The position numbers and the translations under genes were made by a program. A stretch of DNA of 56,159 nucleotides from Gemmatimonadota bacterium (GTDB lineage Bacteria; Gemmatimonadota; Gemmatimonadetes; Gemmatimonadales; GWC2-71-9): assembly GCA_025358055.1 (NCBI GenBank), contig JANYKV010000052.1:1-56159 (forward strand), written 5' to 3'. How positions within the stretch are numbered: the first letter of the stretch is position 1; every line of letters starts with the position of its first letter. This document shows, piece after piece, positions 34,640-41,320 of the stretch. The notes under the pieces are model-generated. The model saw only the letters and a program-made list of their open reading frames with translations. It made no database searches and was not told where the DNA came from.

Positions 34640-35539
34640 ATGAGCGATGCGGCATCGGCCCGGCGGGCTTCCCACCTCTCCATGCTGGTGGTGTGCCTGA
34701 TTTGGGGCGCCAACTATAGCATCACCAAGAGCGCGCTGGCGTACCTCCCGCCCATTCCTTTCAGCGCGATTCGCTTCACGTTGGGGAGCCTCATGCTCGT
34801 GGCTCTTTCTCGGTCCGTCTCGGAGCCCCGCGCGATCCCGACCCGCACCCGCTGGTGGCTGATCGGCGTTGGCATCGTGGGGAATACGCTCAACCCGATT
34901 GCCTTCACCAGCGGTCTTTCGCTTACCACCGCGACTAACAGCGCCCTGGTTTTTGCCAGCCTGCCCATGGTCGTGGCGCTCCTCGGCATGCTCTTTCGCA
35001 TTGAAACGCCCACTCCGCGCCTTCTCACGGGAATCGCCCTCGGAACCGTGGGCGTGGTTTTGGTCGTCACCGCGCGGGGACTGAGTTTCTCGTCGGCCAC
35101 GTTGCGCGGCGATCTCTTGTCGGTGCTGGCGATGCTCCTATGGGCGCTGTTCACGGTTGGAGTGCGCTATGCCGGGCAGGGTTTGGGGGCAATCCGGGTC
35201 ACCATGATGACTTCGGTGGCGGGAACGCCCGGGCTGGTCCTGCTTGCTCTGCCCCAGATGCGCTCGGTGCATTGGCACTCGCTCGGCCCGGCCGTTTGGG
35301 GCGCGTTGCTCTTCGCGACCGTCATGTCATCCGTGGTGGCGTTCATCCTGTGGAATCGGAGTGTCCAGGTGTTGGGTGGCAGTCGGACGTCGCTGTACAA
35401 CTGTCTTACGCCGGTGTTTGCGGGCCTCATCGCTTGGGGGTTGCTCGGTGAGCGGCCGTTGGCGAGCCAGGGGGTGGGGGCGCTTTTTGTCATCGCGGGT
35501 GTGCTGGTCAGTCACCTGCCGGCGCGGAACGGCTCGTAG
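34640..35539 (+). CDS. EamA/DMT-family permease, paralogue of the preceding gene
   Basis: A 299-residue permease that matches the preceding protein along its length: the helix-one phrase LLWGANFSVNKFA there is LIWGANYSITKSA here, and both end with GERP(V/L)A.QGVGA.  Both carry the TLRGDL loop before the second repeat. Such pairs may form a heterodimer or have split substrates. Ten helices are predicted by eye. The gene is 25 bases downstream of its paralogue on the same strand and ends 9 bases from the convergent AhpD-like gene. Confidence 0.9.
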   Translation: MSDAASARRASHLSMLVVCLIWGANYSITKSALAYLPPIPFSAIRFTLGSLMLVALSRSVSEPRAIPTRTRWWLIGVGIVGNTLNPIAFTSGLSLTTATNSALVFASLPMVVALLGMLFRIETPTPRLLTGIALGTVGVVLVVTARGLSFSSATLRGDLLSVLAMLLWALFTVGVRYAGQGLGAIRVTMMTSVAGTPGLVLLALPQMRSVHWHSLGPAVWGALLFATVMSSVVAFILWNRSVQVLGGSRTSLYNCLTPVFAGLIAWGLLGERPLASQGVGALFVIAGVLVSHLPARNGS

Positions 35540-35548
35540 CGGATCCGG

Positions 35549-35917
35549 TCACGGTGCTCCGGAACGGGTAGCGGGCAGCTCTTCGAGCCGAGCCATGGCG
35601 CGGCGGAGATGTGGAATCACAATGCTGCCCCCGACTACCAGCCCAACCGCGAAGATGTCGAGAAACTCCTGGTCGCTGACCCCTTCCTCACGGCAGCGAA
35701 CGATGTGATAGGTAATACAGTCATCGCAGCGCAGTACCATACTCGACACCAACCCCAACATTTCCTTGGTCTTCGTCCCGAGCGCGCCGGGCTCATACGC
35801 CCGCCCGTCGAGCGCGAAGAAGCGGTTGATCGTGAGGTTCCCGGCGTCCAAAATGATCTGGTTCATCCGTTCGCGGAACGCACGGAACTCGGCGAGTGAG
35901 GCGGCAGATTCAGACAT
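35549..35917 (-). CDS. Carboxymuconolactone decarboxylase / AhpD-like protein
   Basis: A 122-residue all-helical protein. The redox motif is Cys64-Asp-Asp-Cys67 followed by His71 (CDDCITYH), as in AhpD-type reductases rather than true decarboxylases, which lack the Cys pair. Glu52 in TKTKEMLGL is the usual proton-relay partner. Family members are thiol-dependent peroxidase partners. The start at 35917 gives the usual N-terminus; upstream codons overlap nothing conserved. It follows the ArsR-M28 pair by 44 bases on the same strand, so it may be the third gene of that operon. Confidence 0.9.
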   Translation of the reverse strand: MSESAASLAEFRAFRERMNQIILDAGNLTINRFFALDGRAYEPGALGTKTKEMLGLVSSMVLRCDDCITYHIVRCREEGVSDQEFLDIFAVGLVVGGSIVIPHLRRAMARLEELPATRSGAP

Positions 35918-35961
35918 GACGGAAAGATGGTTCCGCGGAGAATGCGCGCCAAGGGCTTGGG

Positions 35962-37455
35962 TTAGGGCTTCCCCGTCTCCACGATTTTCCGATAGCTCGC
36001 CGGATCCCACCGTGGTCGCTCGGACCGATTGGCCAGCTCGAGACCAAAATGAAAGATCAAGCGCAGCAGCCGCGCTTCCTTCTCCGCGTCGATCTTGTTC
36101 GGCGAATCGGAGACGAGATGGTAGTCCGGGCTATACCCACTCGAAAGGAAAATGATCGGCACTCCTTTCCGGGCGAAATTGTAGTGATCGGACCGAAAGA
36201 AGCGCCGCTGGTCCGGCCACCGGTCTTCCACTGGTGTCACATGGAGGCCACGGTGCCGCTCAGCCACCCGATCCAGGATGTCCCCAAGGTTGGAGTATTC
36301 GCGTCCGATCACGCCGACGGTATCACGCCAGTTCCGCCCGATCATGTCCATGTTGACGTCGGCGACGATGGAGTCGATCGGCACCGGCGGATGCTCGGTG
36401 AAATAGGCGCTTCCCCACAGGCCCTTCTCCTCCCCGCTCGCGATCAAGAACATCAAGGAGCGCCGATGGGTTAGACCCTTTTGGCTCAGCGCATGGGCCA
36501 ACTCGAGCACCCCAACCGTACCGGAGCCGTTGTCGTCCGCACCGTTAAACACGCTGTCCGACTCGCCGTGGGCCATTCCCAAGTGATCCATGTGGGCCGA
36601 GAAGACCACATACTCGTTGCGCAAAGCCGGGTCGGTACCCGGGAGGATTCCGACGAGATTGGGAGCCAAGACGGTGCTAACAATCGAATCGGCCATCGTG
36701 AGGGTCGCGGAGTAGTCGCGCAAGGAGCGCGCAACGGTGCCCGGGTCCTTACGGATTCGGGAGAACTCTTGGCCCAGCGTGGGCGCCTGGGCGGTGATCG
36801 CGGGCTCATACAACATGGCCAGCGTAAAGCTTAGGCCGCCGGCTCCTTCAAAACTCAACCGCGACTGGGTCTGGCCCATTCGCGGTCCGGCCATTGCGGA
36901 GGTGTCACTCGGAACGACGAGAATGATGGCCGGGTGCGCCGCGAGAATCGCTCCGGCGATGCCGTCCATTTTGGCAAGACCCGCCTCGCTGAAATCCGCG
37001 AGCCACAGCACCGTGCGGTCCTTCAGGCTGTCGGCGGCGATCTTGTCGCCATCGATGCTGCCACCGAGCACCACGAGCGGAGCGGTGCGCGGGGCTTCAC
37101 TCACGGTGCCCTGTATGAAGGCGGCGTCGTGCGTGAAGGTCAGGGTGACCTTCGGTCCGGTCGAGGACGAAAAAGTCACCGAGGATCGTCCAGGCGTCAA
37201 TTGGCGTTGGGCAAGCGGATAGCGCTGAATCGTCGTGTGCAGCCCGAATCGTTGGAACTCACCCGAAAGAAAGGCGGCGGTCTGGTCGAGTTCAGGGCTG
37301 GGTGTATCTCGGCCGCGCATGGAGTCGTCCGCAATGAGCAATATGTGTCGCCGGACGTCCGACTCGGTGATGAGTCGTTCCGCCCGCGCTTCCCGGGTGG
37401 ATTGGGCCCAGAGGGCCGAAGGAATCACGAGGGTTAGAAACCAGAAACGCGTCAT
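35962..37455 (-). CDS. Secreted M28-family metallopeptidase (with PA-like insert)
   Basis: A 497-residue zinc aminopeptidase-type enzyme. A signal peptide covers residues 1-18 (ending ALWAQ). All five metal ligands and the general base are present: His288 (SAHMDH), Asp307 (GADDNGSG), Glu342-Glu343 (GEEKG), Asp370 (MDMIGR) and His446 (DYHLVSD). A protease-associated-like domain lies at about 120-260. It should trim peptides in the periplasm or outside. Its ATG overlaps the stop of the ArsR-type regulator (ATGA), which links its expression to that protein. A paralogue with the same plan lies at 38303-39841. Confidence 0.93.
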   Translation of the reverse strand: MTRFWFLTLVIPSALWAQSTREARAERLITESDVRRHILLIADDSMRGRDTPSPELDQTAAFLSGEFQRFGLHTTIQRYPLAQRQLTPGRSSVTFSSSTGPKVTLTFTHDAAFIQGTVSEAPRTAPLVVLGGSIDGDKIAADSLKDRTVLWLADFSEAGLAKMDGIAGAILAAHPAIILVVPSDTSAMAGPRMGQTQSRLSFEGAGGLSFTLAMLYEPAITAQAPTLGQEFSRIRKDPGTVARSLRDYSATLTMADSIVSTVLAPNLVGILPGTDPALRNEYVVFSAHMDHLGMAHGESDSVFNGADDNGSGTVGVLELAHALSQKGLTHRRSLMFLIASGEEKGLWGSAYFTEHPPVPIDSIVADVNMDMIGRNWRDTVGVIGREYSNLGDILDRVAERHRGLHVTPVEDRWPDQRRFFRSDHYNFARKGVPIIFLSSGYSPDYHLVSDSPNKIDAEKEARLLRLIFHFGLELANRSERPRWDPASYRKIVETGKP

Positions 37456-38054
37456 CGACGGCGTCCTTTGCGTTCGGGCACGGGGTTCCGGGCCGAGGGG
37501 AAGAAGACCGTGGCGAAGCGATACACGCGCCCGCCGCGGGTGGTCGTGTTCTCTTTGGCTTCGTCGATCCATTGATCGAGGCGGGCACACATTTGCTCGA
37601 ACGCACGCTCCGATAGTCGGAGCTCCTGCTGCTCGAGGAAGACCCGTCGGCCGGGCTTTCGCGGGTCGATGGCTCCACCCCGTGCTGCGGTGACGATTTC
37701 GTCCGCCACGCTGTGCAGCATCGTAGTCGACACCTCAAGCAGCGCGTCGATGCCCTGATCGGCCTGTGCGCCGAACAGAAACAGCGCGTCATCGACCGAG
37801 AAGTCCTTCGCAACGGCCCGGAGAAACCGCTCCTCCGTCCCCCGCTTCTTGAGTCGTCGCACCACCTGAATCAGGCCCGCGTCGAGCAACACATCGACAT
37901 GATGATACAACTTGCTCATCGGTTCCCGAGTGACCCTCGCGATGTCGGCCACCGTCATCTCCCGTTGCGCCAGGAGCTCGACGGCACGCAATCGCAGCGG
38001 GTCCGAAACGGCGCGCAGCTGGTCCAGCGTCTTGATTACAAACTTTTCTTCCAG
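37452..38054 (-). CDS. ArsR-like winged-helix regulator, probable CTG start
   Basis: A 200-residue regulator. The winged helix occupies about residues 10-80 (DQLRAVSDPLRLRAVELLAQ, then MTVADIARVTREPMSKLYHH), the typical ArsR/HTH_20 pattern; the rest (about 85-190) is a helical domain of unknown role. Conserved helix one lies upstream of the first ATG/GTG/TTG-type start (TTG at 37991). The frame stays open to a CTG at 38054, which has a perfect AGGAGG at 38061-38066 six bases before it. I therefore start at CTG. The stop overlaps the M28 gene start. No metal-binding Cys motif is seen, so the signal is probably not a metal. Confidence 0.85.
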   Translation of the reverse strand: MEEKFVIKTLDQLRAVSDPLRLRAVELLAQREMTVADIARVTREPMSKLYHHVDVLLDAGLIQVVRRLKKRGTEERFLRAVAKDFSVDDALFLFGAQADQGIDALLEVSTTMLHSVADEIVTAARGGAIDPRKPGRRVFLEQQELRLSERAFEQMCARLDQWIDEAKENTTTRGGRVYRFATVFFPSARNPVPERKGRRR

Positions 38055-38060
38055 CCGTCA

Positions 38061-38066
38061 CCTCCT
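38061..38066 (-). promoter_or_regulatory. AGGAGG ribosome site that fixes a CTG start
   Basis: On the minus strand AGGAGG ends 6 bases before CTG at 38054-38052. No ATG, GTG or TTG lies at a usable distance in the regulator frame. A 44-codon leader frame starting at 38192 ends with TGA at 38058-38060, inside the spacer between this site and the CTG, so termination there could feed ribosomes to the start. Confidence 0.55.
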
Positions 38067-38225
38067 CGCGAGAGTCGCGAACCACGGTCGCGATCGGAGT
38101 GCTCGGTGCCGCTGTCGGACGACCGGACCCCGGGCGCACCCGAACGTAAGGGGCCGGGCAATCATGGCGAGGCGCCGTGTGGCGAGCTTCATAGGGGGTC
38201 CGGGACGATTGTGGTGATAATCAGA

Positions 38226-38255
38226 ATAATAGGAAAAAACAGAATAATCAATCAA
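38226..38255 (-). promoter_or_regulatory. Probable promoter of the ArsR-M28-AhpD operon
   Basis: In an A+T-rich island, TTGATT (38250-38255) and TATTAT (38226-38231) on the minus strand are 18 bases apart. The -10 box matches consensus in five of six positions. The island also repeats ATTATTCTG twice, which could be a binding site. The leader to the CTG start is about 165 bases. Confidence 0.5.
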
Positions 38256-38257
38256 TG

Positions 38258-38287
38258 AAAACGCGACGGGCCGGTGCCCGGTCCCGT
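38258..38287 (-). terminator. Intrinsic terminator of the second M28 gene
   Basis: On the minus strand ACGGG-A-CCGG (38287 to 38278) pairs with CCGGCCCGT (38274 to 38266) around a 3-base loop with one bulge; four bases later comes TTTT (38261-38258). It begins 16 bases after the M28 stop at 38303 and lies just upstream of the ArsR promoter, which fits separate transcription of the two peptidase genes. Confidence 0.55.
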
Positions 38288-38302
38288 TGGCGTTGTCGTG
38301 GG

Positions 38303-39841
38303 TCAGGGCGTCGGCTTGACGATCTTGGCGTAGCTTTCCGGGTTCCACTTCGGCTTCTCGGCCGTGTTCGCGACCTTTTGGCCCAGGAAGTACACCAGCC
38401 GGAGCAGCCGAGCCTCCTTCTCGTATCCGATCTTCTCCGGGGAATCGCTTGCCTGGTGGTAGTCCGGATGCAGTCCGCTGGTGAAGAACAGAATCGGCAC
38501 ACCCCGCTTCGCGAAGTTGTAGTGATCCGATCGGAAGTAGATGTTTTCTTCCGGCCATCGGTCGCCGATCGGTGTCATGCGCAGTTCGGGGTGCGCGTGG
38601 GCAATTCCATCGAGGGTTTGACCCAAGTCGGAATGCTCCCGTCCGATCACCGCGATCGTGTCCTCCCAATTGCGCCCGATCATATCCATGTTGAGGTCCG
38701 CCACCACATGATCGAGCGGAACGGTTGGATGGTCGGCGAAGAACTCGCTGCCGAGTAGGCCTTTCTCCTCGCCACTCACCGTCATGAACACCATCGATCG
38801 CTTGGGGCGGGCGCCGGTCTGGGTGTAGGCTTTGGCGAGCTCCATGACGCCGACTGTCCCGGACCCATCGTCGTCGGCTCCGTTACAGATTCCGTCGTCG
38901 CCTTTCGCGGTGCACTGGCCGCCGCTACTCGCCATGCCGATGTGGTCCATATGGGCGGAGAACACCACGTACTCTTTCTTGAGGGCCGGATCACTGCCCT
39001 CCAACACGCCCACGGTATTCGGTGCGCTGGTCATCCAACTCGAGTCCTTGATCGTGATCTTCGCTTCCCATTCGGGGAGCGGTGCGATCACAATCGAGGT
39101 CGCGGCGCGAATCTGAGAGAATTGGCCCGCCGCCTCCGGTACCTGCTCCACGATCGCGGCCTCGGACACCTCGGCGATGTAGAGTCCCGCGCGGCTCCCC
39201 ATGCTTGGTTGGCCCTGCGCCCCGACCCGTTTGGCGAAGCTAGCCGAGTCTCGGTTGCTGACCAGGCTGATGTTCTTCGCACCGAGGCTGAGGATTCGTC
39301 GGACCACGCGCTGGGCGATGCCTTGGACTTTTGCTTGGTCGGCCAGCCAAAACACCATCTTGTCTTTCACGTCCGTCGCCTGGACGCTCGCAAGACCAGC
39401 GCTGTCGACGACCCCGCCGAGGAGGACCAGACTCCCGGCGACCGGCGTCTTCGGTGCGCTGCCGAACAGAGTGAACGCCCCCCGGTTGAAGGAGATGGTG
39501 ATCTTAGTCCCGGTGTTTTGCGTGAACTCCACCGTGGAGTTTGCCGGGTCTATTTTGCTCATTTGAATGGGATACCTCTGCAGATAGCCACCCTCATCGC
39601 CGGCCGGCTTGAGCCCGAACCGTTTGAATTCACTCGCCACGTATTCCGCCGTCAGGTCCAAGCCTCGACTCGGCGTGTCTCGGCCGCCCATCGAATCGTC
39701 GGCAATGACATAGATCCGGTGTTTGACACCGTCCGACGTAATGGCTCCGGCCGCCTTCTTCGCGGCGGAGGAGAGGGTCTGTGCCCGAAGCGGCAAGATC
39801 GGGAGGAGGAGGCACACCAGAAGACCGGCCAAGCGGCGCAT
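38303..39841 (-). CDS. Secreted M28-family metallopeptidase, paralogue
   Basis: A 512-residue peptidase with a signal peptide (1-20, ending PLRAQ). Metal ligands and base are intact: His297 (SAHMDH), Asp323 (GADDDGSG), Glu358-Glu359 (GEEKG), Asp386 (MDMIGR) and His462 (DYHQASD). A PA-like domain lies at about 130-265. It aligns with the M28 protein at 35962-37455 from end to end; the clearest difference is an insert with two Cys (GGQCTAKGDDGICNG, about 308-321) that could form a disulfide near the active site. It follows a small membrane-protein gene on the same strand and has its own terminator. Confidence 0.94.
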   Translation of the reverse strand: MRRLAGLLVCLLLPILPLRAQTLSSAAKKAAGAITSDGVKHRIYVIADDSMGGRDTPSRGLDLTAEYVASEFKRFGLKPAGDEGGYLQRYPIQMSKIDPANSTVEFTQNTGTKITISFNRGAFTLFGSAPKTPVAGSLVLLGGVVDSAGLASVQATDVKDKMVFWLADQAKVQGIAQRVVRRILSLGAKNISLVSNRDSASFAKRVGAQGQPSMGSRAGLYIAEVSEAAIVEQVPEAAGQFSQIRAATSIVIAPLPEWEAKITIKDSSWMTSAPNTVGVLEGSDPALKKEYVVFSAHMDHIGMASSGGQCTAKGDDGICNGADDDGSGTVGVMELAKAYTQTGARPKRSMVFMTVSGEEKGLLGSEFFADHPTVPLDHVVADLNMDMIGRNWEDTIAVIGREHSDLGQTLDGIAHAHPELRMTPIGDRWPEENIYFRSDHYNFAKRGVPILFFTSGLHPDYHQASDSPEKIGYEKEARLLRLVYFLGQKVANTAEKPKWNPESYAKIVKPTP

Positions 39842-39923
39842 GAAAGGCTCATGTTGGAGTGAGCGGCGTGGAGCAAGAATGCGGAATCTACGTGGAAAGA
39901 GACCGGAAGTTTCACCCGGTTGG

Positions 39924-40223
39924 TCAGACGGAGGCGAAACCCGGCGGCCTTCTCTTAGGCGGGGGCGGGTCTGGTTTTCGGCGCTTCAAGATCGGTTCTC
40001 CGGTGCTTTTGGGGGGTGGGGCCGGCTTGGATTTCTTCGTCGTGTCGGCCGTCGCTTGAGCGTCCGTGAGCCAAGGGATCGAAGCAAGGGAGAAGGCCGC
40101 ATGCGACACCGCCCACAGCCCAGGCTGTGGGGATTGGGCCATATGGCGGAGCGTGGCATTCGAGCCTGCCGCCAGGAGGGCGACTGCGAAGCAAAGCGCG
40201 CCATATTTGAGAGTGTATCGCAT
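39924..40223 (-). CDS. Small secreted or membrane protein, hypothetical
   Basis: A 99-residue protein with a hydrophobic N-terminal helix (about 7-22), a second weakly hydrophobic stretch (about 36-50) and a Lys-, Arg- and Pro-rich tail (KSKPAPPPK, then RRKPDPPPPKRRPP). The tail could bind nucleic acid, lipid or anionic surface polymers. I recognise no family. The ATG at 40223 has CTGGAG about 8 bases upstream; an upstream in-frame ATG at 40274 would add charged residues before the helix. It lies 82 bases before the second M28 gene on the same strand, so they may share a transcript. Confidence 0.5.
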   Translation of the reverse strand: MRYTLKYGALCFAVALLAAGSNATLRHMAQSPQPGLWAVSHAAFSLASIPWLTDAQATADTTKKSKPAPPPKSTGEPILKRRKPDPPPPKRRPPGFASV

Positions 40224-40260
40224 CAAACCGCTCCAGAGCCAATCGCGTGCCAGGGGATGG

Positions 40261-40285
40261 CCGTTTCTAAACATATGTCAAACGG
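40261..40285. promoter_or_regulatory. Inverted repeat CCGTTT-N13-AAACGG
   Basis: Two perfect 6-base arms span 25 bases around a centre containing CATATG, in the 170-base gap between the divergent small membrane-protein gene and the DUF58 gene. Size and symmetry suit a dimeric repressor site. The minus strand also reads TTGACA here without a good -10 box. Confidence 0.35.
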
Positions 40286-40355
40286 TGGCTTACTGCATGG
40301 TCCCCCCGGGGGCCTGACTGAGGTCGTCCCCCCCGGGCGACAGATTTCCCGGTCG

Positions 40356-40384
40356 TTGACTCGTTTCGTGGACTCCTCTACGCT
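40356..40384 (+). promoter_or_regulatory. Probable promoter of the DUF58-BatA-mfd run
   Basis: TTGACT (40356-40361) and TACGCT (40379-40384) are 17 bases apart. The ATG follows the -10 box by only 9 bases, so the transcript would start within two or three bases of the start codon, with no ribosome-binding site. Confidence 0.4.
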
Positions 40385-40393
40385 TCCGGGCCA

Positions 40394-41320
40394 ATGTCAG
40401 TCTCCCCCGTCTCTCCGACGCGTCTTCGCTTGGACCTCCTCGACCCGATGGAGGTCTCGAGTCTCGGGGGGATCGAGTTGGTTACCCAGGGGATCGTGGA
40501 GGGGTTTCTCACTGGGCTCCATCGCTCGCCCCGCCGGGGCTTTAGCGTGGAGTTCGCGGAGCACCGCATGTACCAACCCGGAGATGAACTGCGCTACGTC
40601 GACTGGAAGATCCTCGCCCGGAACGACCGGCTGTTCGTGAAACAGTTCGAAGAGGAAACCAACCTTCGCGCGATGATCGTGCTCGACACCAGCAAGTCGA
40701 TGGACTGGTCCGGAGCCCCCGACGCCCGCCTCACGAAGCTCGCCTACGCCAAACGACTCATCGCTGCTGCTGCGCTGGTGTTGTTGCGGCAGCGAGACGC
40801 GACCGGAATGATCACCTTCGATGATGCGGTTCGGACCATCACCCCGCCGCGCGCTCGAATGTCGCATTGGCAGACGCTCCTCCGTGTGCTGGGGGCGCTG
40901 ACGCCGGGTATCGGTACCGTGGCGGCTCCCGCCCTGCAACGAGTCATCGACCACCTGCGCCGGCGGGGATTGGTCATCTTCGTCTCCGATCTCCTCTGCG
41001 ACCGTGATCTGGTTCTCAAGGCCCTGCGATTCTTGCGGCACCGTGGTCATCAGGTGGTGGTGTTGCACGTGATGGACCCGGCGGAGGTGGCGCTGAGCGG
41101 GCCGGCCGAAGCACGATACGAGGACCCGGAGTCCGGCGCGTCGATCACCGTGCGCCCCCAGGATTGGGCCCATCTCTATCGCCGAACCGTCGAACGAGCG
41201 GTGCTCGAATGGCGGTTGGCATGCCGCCGCCACGCCATTGCCTATGAACGAATTACGACGGACGTGCCATTTGGAACCGCGCTCCGGCAGGCCCTCGTTC
41301 GCTCGGCGGCTGTCACGTGA
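40394..41320 (+). CDS. DUF58 domain protein
   Basis: A 308-residue soluble protein with the DUF58 block (residues about 45-85: HRSPRRGFSVEFAEHRMYQ, then RYVDWKILARND) followed by a von Willebrand A-like fold. The metal-ion site is DTSKSM (98-103), a DxSxS form. DUF58 proteins sit next to MoxR ATPases and BatA proteins and are thought to take part in assembling or activating envelope or metal enzymes. No MoxR gene is visible upstream. The next gene overlaps by 4 bases (GTGA) and encodes a BatA-type membrane protein, so the two surely work together. Confidence 0.93.
   Translation: MSVSPVSPTRLRLDLLDPMEVSSLGGIELVTQGIVEGFLTGLHRSPRRGFSVEFAEHRMYQPGDELRYVDWKILARNDRLFVKQFEEETNLRAMIVLDTSKSMDWSGAPDARLTKLAYAKRLIAAAALVLLRQRDATGMITFDDAVRTITPPRARMSHWQTLLRVLGALTPGIGTVAAPALQRVIDHLRRRGLVIFVSDLLCDRDLVLKALRFLRHRGHQVVVLHVMDPAEVALSGPAEARYEDPESGASITVRPQDWAHLYRRTVERAVLEWRLACRRHAIAYERITTDVPFGTALRQALVRSAAVT

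Noticed and set aside
32502-34643. Very long open frames antisense to lepA and across the DMT gene
   Set aside because: They arise from high G+C with few stop codons. The products are Arg/Gly/Pro-rich without known domains, and the sense genes are certain.
40300-40337. G-quadruplex or repeat from two CCCCCC-GGG blocks
   Set aside because: Only two C-runs of useful length exist on one strand; a quadruplex needs four. It is mentioned only as local context.
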